Shown here piece after piece: positions 1 to 10,319 of a DNA stretch of 64,000 nt. Source of the stretch: Orobanche coerulescens (Eukaryota > Streptophyta > Magnoliopsida > Lamiales > Orobanchaceae); assembly GCA_033398695.1 (NCBI GenBank), contig JAWKAU010000245.1, positions 62,001 through 126,000 of the forward strand, read 5' to 3'. A program made the position numbers and the translations under genes. The notes beneath the pieces were generated by a model, which was given only the letters and a program-made list of their open reading frames with translations, was not told the DNA's origin and did not search any database. Position 1 is the first letter of the stretch, and every line of letters starts with the position of its first letter.

Positions 1-894
1 TCCAGACATCTACTACCATACAACCCAGCTTCATATAAATCTATCGTAGTTTGTAAGAATCAACCTCAAGATTTTCGCATTTCATGCTACACTAGTACAT
101 TGTGAAAACTGTGAAAAAGTATCGGATAGAAAAAATTCATCAAACTTCTTATGATCTTTATTGCCAATTATACTTGAGTTTGGTTGATATCTAAGTCTTA
201 GCTATTGTAAATTGAACTTTGATAAGTTAAAGTTGTACTGCATTCTCTATGACTATGCTAATCAATGTCCAGTAGTGAGGGATAACTATTTGGGCATATA
301 ATATATTTCATTGCTCAAAGCCTTCTTGTACCTCTCAACCATAGCCCATCAAGGCCCTGTTCTCTTCACTTGACTTTTGCTGAAGTGAATGGATGATTGT
401 GCTTTGTTGTGTTTTTACTCTTTTTCCTTCAAACTGAAAAGTAAATTTTTCTACTTTTGCTGCAGGCATTGCAAAGCTTTTTTGTTGTGCTGATTCCTTT
501 TGCAGATACCAGCTTTGATGATCTCCTATGCATGCTTATATCATTGATAATTCACGAGGATGACGATTCGTGAGGATGATAATGATCACCAGGACGACAA
601 AAGTGATGATTGATGATGAGTACTTAACTACTTATATTTTCTATGTACATACTTTTGGTAGTAGGTTGGCATTTTGACATGAAAGACTATGTTTAATGTA
701 GAATTATGGTGTAATTTGACATGTACGTTTCGATTTTAGACTTAAGTACTAGATGTAAGATGATATCGTGATAAAAGCTGACTATGTTTAGGCTTTATTG
801 ACATATTGCCATTTGGGAAATTTGAAATGTGATTTCTGGTTTGGTATGCATTTGTGCATGTATATTGAAATTTCAAACAGGACCTTGCAATTTG
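1..894. other. Unassigned AT-rich DNA, possible CACTA 3' flank
   Basis: I recognise no gene here. Around 540-606 the plus strand can be read as a short acidic tail rich in Asp and His ending in a stop, which resembles the acidic C-terminus of some CACTA transposases. Because the next 370 bp look like a transposon subterminal repeat field, this may be the 3' end of a CACTA transposase gene, but no conserved domain is visible. Confidence 0.25.
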
Positions 895-1262
895 GATTAA
901 TAAAAAGTGTTGCAAATAAGTGTTGCCAATAAAGTCTAAAAATATTACAATAGAGATAAAAATGTTGTAGACAAATGTTGCTAAAAAAACAAAAAGCATT
1001 GCAACAAGCATCAAAATGTTGCAATAAATTGACTTTATAACATTTTAACTCAATAAATGTTTCAAACAAGTGTTGCATTAGTCTATTGCAACACCTTAAA
1101 AGTGTTACTAAAACTGACAAAATTATTGCAATAAAGACGCTATTGTAGTACTTCAAAAATATTGCAATAAGTACACAAAACGTTGCTATATGGGTCATAG
1201 GCAACGACCGCAAATGCAACGCCAAATTTTGGCTATAATGTTACATAAAACTCTAATGTAAC
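895..1262. repeat. Dense field of short TTGCAA/TGTTGCAA repeats (CACTA-like subterminal region)
   Basis: About a dozen degenerate copies of TGTTGCAAYA and its complement (GTTGC, TTGCAATAA, GCATTGCAAC) lie in both orientations within 370 bp. Clusters of short repeats in both orientations are typical of the subterminal regions of plant CACTA transposons, where they bind the TNPA-type protein. No CACTA terminus (CACTA or TAGTG) is seen at the right edge, so the end was lost or the assignment is wrong. Long minus-strand reading frames here are by-products of the repeats. Confidence 0.45.
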
Positions 1263-2348
1263 ATAGATGGGGTCTAACAATACACTTTTTTGGGCTTGCA
1301 ATAGGCCATATATGGTGTAATGTACACTCCAAGATGACTATTAAGCTTCAAACATCTTGTTATCTCGTTAAAACCTTTTTCAAGTGATAAAAACTCAGTG
1401 AGAAAAATAATCTTCGATTAAGAAAATTTGTATAACATGTGATGTTTGTGATGGAGATAAGACTTCCCCTCAAGCCTACATCTCCCCTTAATATTTACAT
1501 CCATCGAGGAGTTTGAAAAAGCTTCATGTGAGGTTGTCTCGTTAATCTTTGCCAAACATTGGTAAAAAAAGAGTACAATGCATGTGATTTTGTTTCTTTA
1601 TAATCACCTCTTCCCTGTGACCTTTACATGAATCTCGAAAGTTTTAATATCCAGCTCCTCCTAATGCCTACCTTCGTGTATTGATGTCCCTTTAAAAACC
1701 TTCCCAAATAACTAATGTCATGGGAAAAATAAACATTGGTCTAAGAAAAAGGGTGCAATTTATGTGAGTATGTTCTGTTATATCTCATATTATCCTCTAT
1801 GGTCGTTACACCGATTGGTGGAATTTACAAGTCGCATGAATTTACTTTGTCATGAGAATAAAAGTAGGCTCATCAACGGTAGTACCTAGTCACTAATTCT
1901 TCACAAATGTGCAATGATAGTTCTTAATCATACACAGTCACGAACCAATTCATGCAAATAATAATTTTGTCGTGATTCGAGGAGGTAGTCACAAGGATTT
2001 GCTTAGCCGATATCTAATATATATTGGTGTCCCGATGGTGAATATAGAATTGGTTCATGAGCGACCTTTGCATGAGTTAGAGAGATACCCGGTATCAACA
2101 AATGCTACCTACATGTTCGTCGTGGTAGTTACTTCGTCATTAACATTTAATTTAGCATTCGCCCTTTTAGGAGCAAACGCCTCTTATAGAAAAAGAATAG
2201 TCTCAAGGTGATGGTTTCTTTTAGGTATTAGAAGGTATTCTTGATACCTTTCCATTGATGTGGCGTCAATGGTAAACTAAATCTTGCTAACAAATTAAAT
2301 GAGAAGTGATATCGAGTTGAGCCAAGTATAATAATGCGCCTATCGCAC
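1263..2348. other. Intergenic DNA, nothing recognised
   Basis: No domain, RNA gene or clear transposon end is seen. A 79-residue frame at 1972-2211 has no recognisable motif. Around 1355-1405 there is a 'ctcgttaaaacc...aactcagtgagaaaa' phrase; a similar 'cctcgtcaaaacc' phrase occurs at about 24226, suggesting an old dispersed repeat. Confidence 0.4.
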
Positions 2349-3161
2349 TTCAATTATCTTTCAAAACTTCATCATTCTTCTCCCAAAAATATTTAAATAC
2401 TATTCCATAGTGAAAATAAGTAATATATGGATTATTCCAAAATGAATAATCAAATTCCATAAAATAACCATAAAATAGTTTAGATTCAAATAATAAAATT
2501 CTGTTTCGTAATTTTATAATTCAACTTTGAGATTTATAAGTAACTCGTGTATACAAATTACAAGAATGTGTATTTTTTTTTATCGAATTTATCATTGAGG
2601 GGTAAAGAATTTAATCCTTTTTAGAAATAATGTTTTTGGTCGGAATATGAATAAAACCAAAAGACTCTTTAATTATTAAAAGATTAAAGGAATGAATCAC
2701 AATTTTAACACTAAACTATACCCACTAAAATATGATTATTGTATATAAATAGCCATTTTTCGAATGAGATAGTTGAATATGATCAAGTATAGGATCATCA
2801 AAGAATCATCAAATCGAGAGTGTTCAGCTTTTCGCGGGTAGATAAAAATTTAATGAGATTTGGAAAAGAGGCTTCTTTCAATTTAAATAATAAATAGCAT
2901 AATTAAAGTTTATCTTTTGATAATAGATTATAGATAAAAACACACTAAAATTATAAGAGAAAAAAAAAATCCATGGTATAGTGGCTTTATCCCAACCAAA
3001 TTAATGTACTTTTATTATGTTTCCAAAATCTACAACGTAAAATCCTTTGTTCAAATGTGATACAAGTAATTTATTCAGAAAATTTATTTAAGTGCAAAAT
3101 GACACCCCACATAATATGATATATCTGTAACAATTATTATGCATGTTTTGTTAATTTTATA

Positions 3162-3489
3162 TCAATAAAACCGATCACATCTAGAATTTACACAATGGTC
3201 GCACGCATAAGAGGCGCAATCGTCGTCAGTCGCACATTCAACCCCTCGACAAGCATTATAAGCCAGATACCAAGGATCGCATCTCGAATTTGTACATAGA
3301 GCACACTTGTGAATACCACAATCGTCGTCCGTCGCGCATTCAATCCCTCGACAGTAGTCAGCAGGTTGTGATTGAGTTTTTTCTATTGAAAAATTTAATT
3401 ATCAATCATAATAATTGGATAAAAGATTTAGCTCACCGATGGATGCCAAGATGAATATGGCTACTAGGAGACCCACTTTTAAGTTTCAT
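3162..3489 (-). pseudogene. Two-exon secreted double-knottin (six-Cys x2) peptide gene, frameshifted in exon 1
   Basis: Exon 2 (3162-3382) encodes 72 residues with two six-cysteine domains in tandem, each C-x4-C-x5-C-x4-C-x2-C-x4-C, each containing ATDDDC and NSRCD and ending in an aromatic tail (DPWY; DRFY then stop). Exon 1 (3437-3489) carries the ATG and a signal peptide like MKLKVxFLVAIFILASI. The intron has GT (3436/3435) and AG (3384/3383) borders in phase 1. The sister exons at 4013 and 4596 are 52 bp; this one is 53 bp because of an extra A after codon 3, which breaks the frame. A repaired product would be about 90 residues and exported. The Cys spacing and the C-x2-C-x4-6-C end resemble plant metallocarboxypeptidase inhibitors (potato carboxypeptidase inhibitor type knottins); that function is inference. 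A sequencing error in the A run could also explain the break. A TATA-rich stretch lies at about 3515-3545. Confidence 0.75.
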
Positions 3490-4012
3490 GTCTTTTGCAA
3501 CCTATGAATATTGAATATTTTGTGATATATATAATATATATAAGTTTTTTTTATTGTCAAAGAAAATTTGGCCTAACGTTAGGCCGACAATAAAATTACT
3601 TATTTCTAAATATTTATTAATCCCAATTTCTATTTAGAGTTGAATTGTACGAATTGAAATAAAAAAATATGAACAAATATGTATCTAGTATCGGCGTAAC
3701 TAAAAAATAATTTTATAAACCATTTTTTCTAAAAGGTGTGATTTTTAATACTACACACAAAATTAAAACTAAATAACACTTTTCACTGCAAATAAATATC
3801 CCCCCAAAAACCAAGAAAACAAAAAAAATGATACATCAAAATCTATTGTATATAGCTTACGATTCAACGAAAATATGACTTGATGGACCTAATTTTTTGG
3901 TATGAAACCAACAAATCTCCTGTCCGACTCTATATCGTATAGAAAAATACGAAATATATTACTACATTCGGCTCACAACATCATACGTAGTTGGATAAAA
4001 GCTTTAGCTCAC

Positions 4013-4064
4013 CGATCGATGCCAAGATGAATATGACTATTATGAAAGCCACTTTAAGTTTCAT
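4013..4064 (-). pseudogene. Orphan signal-peptide exon (knottin gene copy 2)
   Basis: A 52-bp open exon from ATG (4064-4062) encoding MKLKVAFIIVIFILASI plus one base, followed by GTGAGC, the same donor as at 3436. Its own cysteine exon is absent from the next 520 bp downstream. It could only be useful if spliced over the next exon 1 to the single cysteine exon at 3382-3162. The intact frame shows the extra A at gene 1 is the derived state. Confidence 0.7.
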
Positions 4065-4595
4065 GTCTTTTGCTACCTATGAATATTGAATATTTTGTGA
4101 CATATATAATATATAAGTTTTTTACTGCAGACAAGGAAAATTTAGCCTAATGTTAGGCTGGCACTAAAATTACTCATTTGTTCATATTTATTGATCCCAA
4201 TTCGTATATTCTTCTATTTAGAGTTGAATTGTACGAATTGAAATAGAAAAAAATATGAACAGACATGTAATTTAGTATCGGCGTAACTAAAAAATAATTT
4301 TATAAACCATTTTTTCTAAAAGGTGTGATTCTTAATACACACAAAATTAAAACTAAATAACACTCTTCACTGCAAATAAATACCCCCCCAAAAACAAGAA
4401 AATAAAAAAATGATACATCAAAATCTATTGTATATGCTTACAATTCAAAGAAAATATGACTTGACGGACCTAATTTTTTGGTATGAAACCAACAAAATCT
4501 CCTGTCCAACTCTATATCATATAGAAACAATACGAAATATATTACTATGTTCGTCTCACAACATCATACGTAGTTGGATAAAAGATTTAGCTCAC

Positions 4596-4647
4596 CGATG
4601 GATGCCAAGATGAATATGACTACTAGAAAAGCTAATTTAAGTTCCAT
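4596..4647 (-). pseudogene. Orphan signal-peptide exon (knottin gene copy 3)
   Basis: A 52-bp open exon encoding MELKLAFLVVIFILASI plus one base, then GTGAGC. It is the most upstream of three tandem exon-1 copies sharing one cysteine exon. The hydrophobic core and length fit a secretory signal peptide. No cysteine exon lies between it and the next copy. Confidence 0.7.
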
Positions 4648-4648
4648 G

Positions 4649-5934
4649 TCTCTTGCTACCGATGAATATTGAATATTTTATGGTGGTTTGTTTTTATATA
4701 AGTTCGTTTTATAGAGGGATTTTATCATCTTTGTGCGGTTTAACTATTGTACGCTAACACTTTTGTCATTAATAAAATAAATGCTAATATTTATGAGGGT
4801 GCGCTAATTTTTGAAGGAGTTACAAAGAGGTGCATTTTTAAATAAATGCTACTATTATACATATGACTGAATAGATTATTTAAGAAAAAAAAAGTAAGGT
4901 ATCGTGCACTTTGAAAATATTATGTATATCTTAAGTAACTTCCTTTATTAAAACTTAATTAAATAATATATTACTTAGTAAATATAAAAAATTTACATCA
5001 ATGAAAAACGAATATTTTACAAATCTGGAAAACAAAAGTTAAAAAATCGGGAATAGTATAATATTACAACGAATTTAAAATGTAAATCAGTTAAATAAAT
5101 AGAGTCAAATAGTTATATTTTAAATAAATAGTTTAAGAAATTTAAAAATTAAATTATTTCGAAAATTGAAAATACTACACGTTAATTAATTATATATAAA
5201 TTGGAGGAAATTAGAAAATAAATTAGATCTGGTTTTGTAAATTAGTTAAATTAAGTAAAAAAATATTAAATCGTAAATAATCTGAAATAGTTTGTATACG
5301 AGTTTAAGTACAAAATTAGTTAAACTTGATAAAAAATACTAATTATGAATTTTTCAAATTGAATAATATAAATAAATAAATTAAATCTGTAAATCTATAA
5401 AAATGGAAGTTGATTAATGATCGCATCAGGCATGACAATTTTTATTTATACTACCTAATCTTTACAAGCGTTAGTAGATTTAATATCTATAATCCATCTT
5501 ACAAGATGTACCTATGAGAAATCTGGGAACCTAAATCCTATACTCGGGTTCATGACGTGCTATGAATATGTGAAAAATATAAAATATATAATAGATAAAT
5601 AACATAAATGCCTCAATCAATTCACATACTCTGTGTATTGCTTTTGAAATTAAATTGCATCATGAACTCGGGTTCATGATATAACAATCGAGAAATTTTA
5701 AAATACCCTAAATATTATCAAATTGTTGAAGGAAAACTCTAGATGACAAGAACTATAGCAAAATACTACATCCCTTCTCATTAATGAAACTCCTATGTAC
5801 ATAGAATGAGAGTACAAGTTCTAGAATATTACTAGCCTAGCCACTCACAATAGGAATAACATAAGTAAAAAACTATCAACTAGATGAATGCACATAAAGT
5901 GTATTTCCTTAAACATTTATCCTTGGGCTGAGTC
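4649..5934. other. AT-rich intergenic DNA
   Basis: Very AT-rich, no coding potential recognised. It is repeated at about 22919-24206. A direct repeat of 'ctcgggttcatga' occurs at about 5544 and 5666. Upstream control sequence of the knottin cluster would lie at the low end of this interval. Confidence 0.6.
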
Positions 5935-6244
5935 TGTAATATCCGCATTTTTTTCCTTTCCTGGTACCTTTTCGATTTTTTGTGTTTTTCTTGTTTTGGT
6001 GGCTCGTGTGTAACCGTACGTGTATTTCGAGAATACTTAATTTCGGATTTATTGTATTCAATTCCGCTATTGTTGGCTTTTCCGTCGCTTTTCGGTCCGA
6101 TTCTTGTGATTACTGTTGGAGCCGTCGTTTTGGGGTTGTCGTATATCTATCGTATGTTATTGTGCGTGTTGTGAACTTCCGTACGTTGTTTCGAGCGTGT
6201 TCCGTGTGTTCCGGGTGTTTGAATCATTTTTTCTCTTGGCAGCC

Positions 6245-6693
6245 TAACGCACGCTACGATTGTTGATTAGCGCGCGCTAGTCTTTCTTGGTAGCGCACGC
6301 TACGCTTGTTTGGTAGCGTGCGCTAGTGATTCGGGCACAGCAGTGTCAGTAGCATACTTTTGCCTTGTGCCCTCTTGGGAGTTGTTCTAGCGCACGCTCA
6401 TAGTTTGCTCTAGCGCACGCCACTTTTCGGGTTTTAGCGCACGCGGAGTGGCCGGTAGCGCACGCTAACCCGGCAACCCAGTACTAGGCAGTTTACTTCT
6501 GGACTCGGCTGATGTCCAGGTAGCGCACGCTATGGCCCGATAGCACGTGCTACCGAGGGGCGGTTAGCGCACGCTATTTCCTAATAGCGCACGCTATGGT
6601 CCAGAACTATAGGTTCTGGACTGGAGTGTTAGCATTCTGGACCGAGGAATTAATCGATAGCGCACGCTAACTTGTACATGTTAGCGCACGCTA
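6245..6693. repeat. Array of ~14 near-palindromic TAGCGCACGCTA units in LTR U3
   Basis: About fourteen copies of TAGCGYRCGCTA, most exact (6456, 6520, 6564, 6583, 6658, 6682), others with one to three changes, at irregular 15-65 bp spacing. One unit, TAGCGCGCGCTA (about 6268), is a perfect palindrome. CTGGAC/GTCCAG words lie between units. The array ends 6 bp before the TATA hairpin. Same position and motif recur in three other LTRs of this window, so it is likely a promoter-proximal regulatory or replication element of this retroelement group; binding partner unknown. Confidence 0.85.
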
Positions 6694-6699
6694 ATAACC

Positions 6700-6720
6700 C
6701 TCTGGTTATAAAAACCAGAG
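6700..6720 (+). promoter_or_regulatory. LTR TATA box inside an 8-bp perfect inverted repeat
   Basis: Left arm CTCTGGTT (6700-6707), loop ATAAA, right arm AACCAGAG (6713-6720); the arm-loop junction creates TTATAAAAA. It follows the final array unit by the sequence 'ataac'. LTR at 29972 has the same layout with different arms. Confidence 0.65.
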
Positions 6721-7329
6721 AGTTGACCTGAAATAGTTCACTTCTTCTCCTCTTCTTTTCTCGAGCGAGAGTTCGGCGATTTGGGCGATTGGAAACCTGG
6801 GGTGGGGCGATTATCATCATCTATTCAAGATCTTGAGTCTCTAACACCAGATTATCATCATTTAATCATCCTCCACCTCTTGAATCAAGGTAAACTTTCA
6901 AGAACCCTACTTTTTGGGGAAAATTGGGGGTTTTCGCATTTTGGTCCGATTCGTTCCATTTTGTTGGTTAATCCATGATGAATAAGATTAATCTTGTTGA
7001 TATTCTTAGTTTTCCTACGAATTCATGGTATATTTCGTAGTTTTTGCGTAGTCGAGAGGGTTTGGTTGTGGTCCGCCCTCGTTGTTGTTCCTATTCGAAT
7101 ATACATGAATCGTAGGCGGGTTTTCGGGTGTATTCCATTTCCGTTTTCGTTTAGAAATGGTTGTAATTGTATTCTTCGAATCGTTAGGTTTGGTTTCGCC
7201 GGTTTCTAGCGGGTGTGTTTGATCCTTCCCTTCCGTTTGTGTCACCGTCTATTGATCGAGGCAAGTACCCTTATGAACTTACAATCTTGACATGTTAGTT
7301 TTGCATGAGAAATTGTGTGTGTGTGTGCT

Positions 7330-7461
7330 CACTACGGGTTAGATCCGGCTGGGTCTCGGTAGGGGTCCACGGAGGTGTGGATCGACGAGCTTTGCTTTTA
7401 ACCACTACGGGTTAGATCCGACGGGGTCTCGGTAGGGGTCCACGAAGGTGTGGATCGATGG
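7330..7461. repeat. ~71-bp tandem duplication in LTR A
   Basis: Two copies of a unit starting 'cactacgggttagatccg' and ending 'ggtgtggatcgayg' in direct order. The solo LTR at 25545-28458 carries the equivalent duplicated unit in reverse orientation (about 26548-26670). Confidence 0.85.
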
Positions 7462-8038
7462 TTAATTGTGGTGTATTTTACAAATGTGTTTTGGATTATG
7501 GCATTTCCGAAAATGTGTGTTTCAACTGATGTTTTCTAATTGCATGCTTGACTATATATGTAAGGTGTAAGTTGTTCATCTGGTTACTTGTACTAGCGTA
7601 ATTGCTAACCCCTCTGGGGACCCGTTTTGGGGAAGTTCATTTTATGAATTTCAGGTCAGGTTCTTCGAGATGAATGGGCGCTGGACCAGTACGCGGATGA
7701 CGGCCATGCGTGATGATTGTGCAAAAGTGTATCTTTATGGTGTCCTGTCTTTTGGTGCGTTTCACCATTTGTAAACGAATAGAAGTACTCGAGTACTTAG
7801 GCGTTTTTGTCCGTTCGGATTGAAGTGTGTTTGCCTATTGTATTTGTGTTGGGTGATTGTGTTGTGCTTGACCGGTTGAACCGGGTGGATTATTTTGTTT
7901 TGTGTCCTTATGACGTGGTGTTATTATGTTGATTCCACGATTCGATGAGTATATTTTGGTCGTTTAGCCTGGTGGGTTCCATGTAGGGATCCGTGGCGCT
8001 GTAATATACCCTGGATATCCTGGGGGTGTTACAGAAAA

Positions 8039-8050
8039 TGGTATCGGAGC
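8039..8050 (+). other. Primer-binding site (tRNA-iMet)
   Basis: TGGTATCGGAGC five bases after the LTR end; the usual complement to the 3' end of plant initiator Met-tRNA is TGGTATCAGAGC, so one mismatch. Confidence 0.8.
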
Positions 8051-8272
8051 ACTAGGTTTATGGATACCTAGACTTGTCGGTTTATTGGGTCTTATTGTGT
8101 TTCGTTTTGCACATCGTCATCACGGTGCCATGATTCCGGTGCTTCCAGTGCCCATAAGTTTTTCCTCACTCTGTTCCTTGTTTCCCTGTATCGCACCTTC
8201 GATTTTGTTTTATGATTGTTTATCCTCTTGAACTTACCATCGTATGGATTTTGCCACTTATTTAACATCAGT

Positions 8273-8853
8273 ATGGATGCTGGAAGAGGCCGTGGTCGTG
8301 GACGCGGCCGGGGATGTGGGGCAGCCGGTGGGGCGGCCACGTCGCATTCTTCGGGAGCCGGTAGTACCGGCGACCGTCATAGCCATGCTACTTCTCAGGA
8401 TGGCGCTGATCTTGGTGTTGCAGCGGTAATGCAACAAATGGTGAATCAAATGGCGGCAATAGCTCAGGCGGTTCAGAATCCGAATCCGGCCCATGCTGCT
8501 AGGGGCGGACCAGACCGTTTGTTTCAGGATGTCATCAATATGCATCCTCCTCAGTTTTCGGGAACTTCAGACCCGATTGGCTCGGGGTGTGGATCGAGGA
8601 TATATCTAAGGTTTTCGTCGCCACCAACTGCCCCGAGGACCGCAAGGTCCCTATTGCCCAGTATTTTCTCACTGGGGATGATACCGACTGCTGGGAGGCC
8701 GTTGAGCCCAGAGACGGCAATGCTACATGGGATTAGTTTAAGGACCTGATGGAAACCGAGTATTTCCCGTGGCCGGTCAAACAGGCCCGAGTCCATGCTT
8801 TATTTGATGCTCAGCCTCGGGATATCCCTGTTTCCCAGGCCATTGCCGATTAC
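8273..8853 (+). pseudogene. Gypsy gag fragment A (5' part, interrupted)
   Basis: Begins with ATG (8273) and an Arg/Gly repeat (MDAGRGRGRGRG), then AVMQQMVNQMAAIAQAVQN and MHPPQFSGTSDP, typical of the N-terminal half of plant gypsy Gag capsid. A frameshift follows near 8580, where the parallel gag at 10320 reads IGWEGWIKEISKVFVATN. The gag reading continues in other frames to 'PRDIPVSQAIADY' and is cut by LTR B at 8854. Non-functional: it lacks the zinc knuckle and all of pol. Confidence 0.85.
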
Positions 8854-10081
8854 TGTAATATCCGCATTTTTCCTTTTTCTCGATATTCCCATTTTTGGTG
8901 TATTTTCATTTTTAGAAACTCGCTTGTAACCGTATTGACATTTCGATTATATTTAATATTGTTCTTGTCGTTCGAGCTTGTTTCGGACTCGTTTTACTCG
9001 ATTCGGTGTTTTATGTTGTTTTCGTCGCTATTTCGTATATTCTCATAAATCGTCGTTCGGAACCGCCGTTTCGGGGTTGCCGAAGATCCATCTCATGTTA
9101 TTATGCGTGTTGTGAGCTTTTGTTTGGTGTTTCGACCATGTATCGTACATTTCGGATGTTTGTGCCATTTTGTAATTTCTCAAAGTTTTGGAATAATAAC
9201 GTTTGTTGTTGTTTTCCGAACCTTCAGGTAGTCGGGAATATGTTTTCCTTCAACACTTTAGTTCGTCGCCTCGAATCCTTTACGTTCGTACCCTCGTGTT
9301 TTGTTCACCGTTGCATTTCAATTTTTCGGTTCCTTCCTTGCCTGTTGGTAGCGGCTGTACTCCTCGGGAAGGGACATTAGGTATGTAATGCATTATGCTG
9401 TTACGTACGTAATGGTATGTAGGAAATTGGATAGGCGGTCTTGATTACTTGTACTAGCGTAATTGCTAACCCCTTTAGGGACCCATTTTGGGAAAATTCT
9501 TGTTATGGATTTCAGGTTATGATCAGCTGGACGAGCGGGCACTGGGACAGTACGAGGATGATGGCTGTGGTCGTTGTCATGTGCATTTTAGTAGTTTTAT
9601 TTCCGTTGTTACATTCGTTATGGTTTTTGTATTCCTTCCTTGCCTTTTTTAAATGTATTAGCGTAATTGCTAACCCCTTTCGGGACCCGTTTTGGGGAAA
9701 TTCTTGTTATGGATTTCAGGTTATGATCAGCTGGACGAGCGGGCAATGGGACAATACGAGGATGCTGGCCAGGGTCGTTGACATGTGCATTTGAGTCTTT
9801 TTATTTCCGTTGTTCCATTCGATATGGTTGTTGTCTACTTTCTAAACTTATAGATTATACTCGCGAGTACTTAGGCTTTTCTCTTCGGATCGTGATTCGT
9901 ATTCATTGGAGTTAATTATGATTGTCGATGTTGATTATTACGCCGGTTATACCGGGCGTGTTATTTGATTTTCATCTGGATGATGTGTGATTTTACTATG
10001 GTAATTCGTGTCTAGCCTAGTGGGTCCCATGTAGGGGTCCACGACACTATAATATACCTTGAATATCTTGGGGGTGTTACA
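8854..10081 (+). repeat. Gypsy LTR 'B' (1.2 kb, lacks palindrome array)
   Basis: Starts TGTAATATCCGCATTTTTCC like LTR A and ends GGGGGTGTTACA followed by a primer site. It is 870 bp shorter than LTR A: the palindrome array, TATA hairpin and 5'UTR-like stretch are absent. The five bases before it are ATTAC; the partner duplication would lie beyond the lost 3' LTR. It begins a second element inserted into the first element's gag, or reflects LTR recombination. Confidence 0.8.
9452..9820. repeat. ~204-bp tandem duplication in LTR B
   Basis: Two direct copies beginning 'agcgtaattgctaacccctt', each containing 'gatcagctggacgagcgggc' and ending in 'tttatttccgttgtt'. LTR A has the same unit once (about 7595). 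The duplicated part includes the conserved small hairpins near the 3' end of these LTRs. Confidence 0.85.
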
Positions 10082-10086
10082 GAAAA

Positions 10087-10098
10087 TGGTATCAGAGC
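10087..10098 (+). other. Primer-binding site (tRNA-iMet)
   Basis: TGGTATCAGAGC, an exact match to the usual plant tRNA-iMet primer site, five bases after LTR B. Confidence 0.85.
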
Positions 10099-10319
10099 AC
10101 TAGGTTTATGGGTACCTAGGCTTGTCGGTTATTTGGGTCTAGTTGTGTTTTGTGTTGCACATTGTCACACCGCTGCTAGCATCTCGGTACTTCCAGTGCT
10201 CGTAAGTTTTCCTTACTCGATTCTTTGTTTTCCCGTAACGTAATTCTGTTTCTTGAATTGTGGGTGTTTTTCGTCTCTTACTTATCATCGAGTTGCTTTT
10301 GCTATATCTTAACACCAGT

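Larger units (their letters stand above)
3490..4648 (-). repeat. Two tandem ~580 bp units, each ending in a knottin-type signal exon
   Basis: The segment 3490-4065 is repeated as 4066-4648. Both contain a TATATAATATA run, a 'gcctaacgttaggcc' palindrome, 'ttgatcccaattcgtat', 'gttgaattgtacgaattgaaat', 'atgatacatcaaaatct' and the exon-1-like sequence. The units therefore duplicated promoter plus exon 1 without exon 2. In the second segmental copy the equivalent units are about 21853-22370 and 22371-22918. Confidence 0.8.
2349..5934. repeat. Segmental duplication, copy 1, left part
   Basis: From 2349 onward the sequence matches 20719-24206 almost base for base, with small indels. It resumes at 13900-14374 (matching about 24243-24719) after the gypsy insertion at 5935. 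The duplicated block is about 4 kb, contains the knottin-like gene cluster, and starts abruptly at 'caattatctttcaaaac' in both copies. The sequence left of each copy is unrelated. Confidence 0.92.
5935..8033 (+). repeat. Gypsy 5' LTR 'A' (2.1 kb)
   Basis: Starts TGTAATATCC and ends GGGGGTGTTACA, directly followed by a tRNA-iMet primer-binding site. It contains, in order, a palindrome array (6245-6693), a hairpin-embedded TATA box (6700-6720), a 5'UTR-like stretch with donor-like 'aatcaaggtaa' (about 6885) and 'gaggcaagtac' (about 7258), a 71-bp tandem duplication (7330-7461), and paired small hairpins (about 7593-7640). Confidence 0.88.

Noticed and set aside
788..1225. 145-residue Cys-rich minus-strand frame
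   Set aside because: It runs through the TTGCAA repeat field; Cys and Leu content comes from the repeated word.
1972..2211. 79-residue hypothetical protein
   Set aside because: No motif, no homologous copy in the window, and flanks look non-coding.
4410..4613. 67-residue plus-strand frame, also at 22680-22871
   Set aside because: It overlaps the minus-strand signal exon and splice donor; similarity between copies is due to duplication.
6245..6693. CRISPR-like array
   Set aside because: The 12-bp unit is too short, spacing is irregular, it sits in an LTR promoter, and this is plant DNA.
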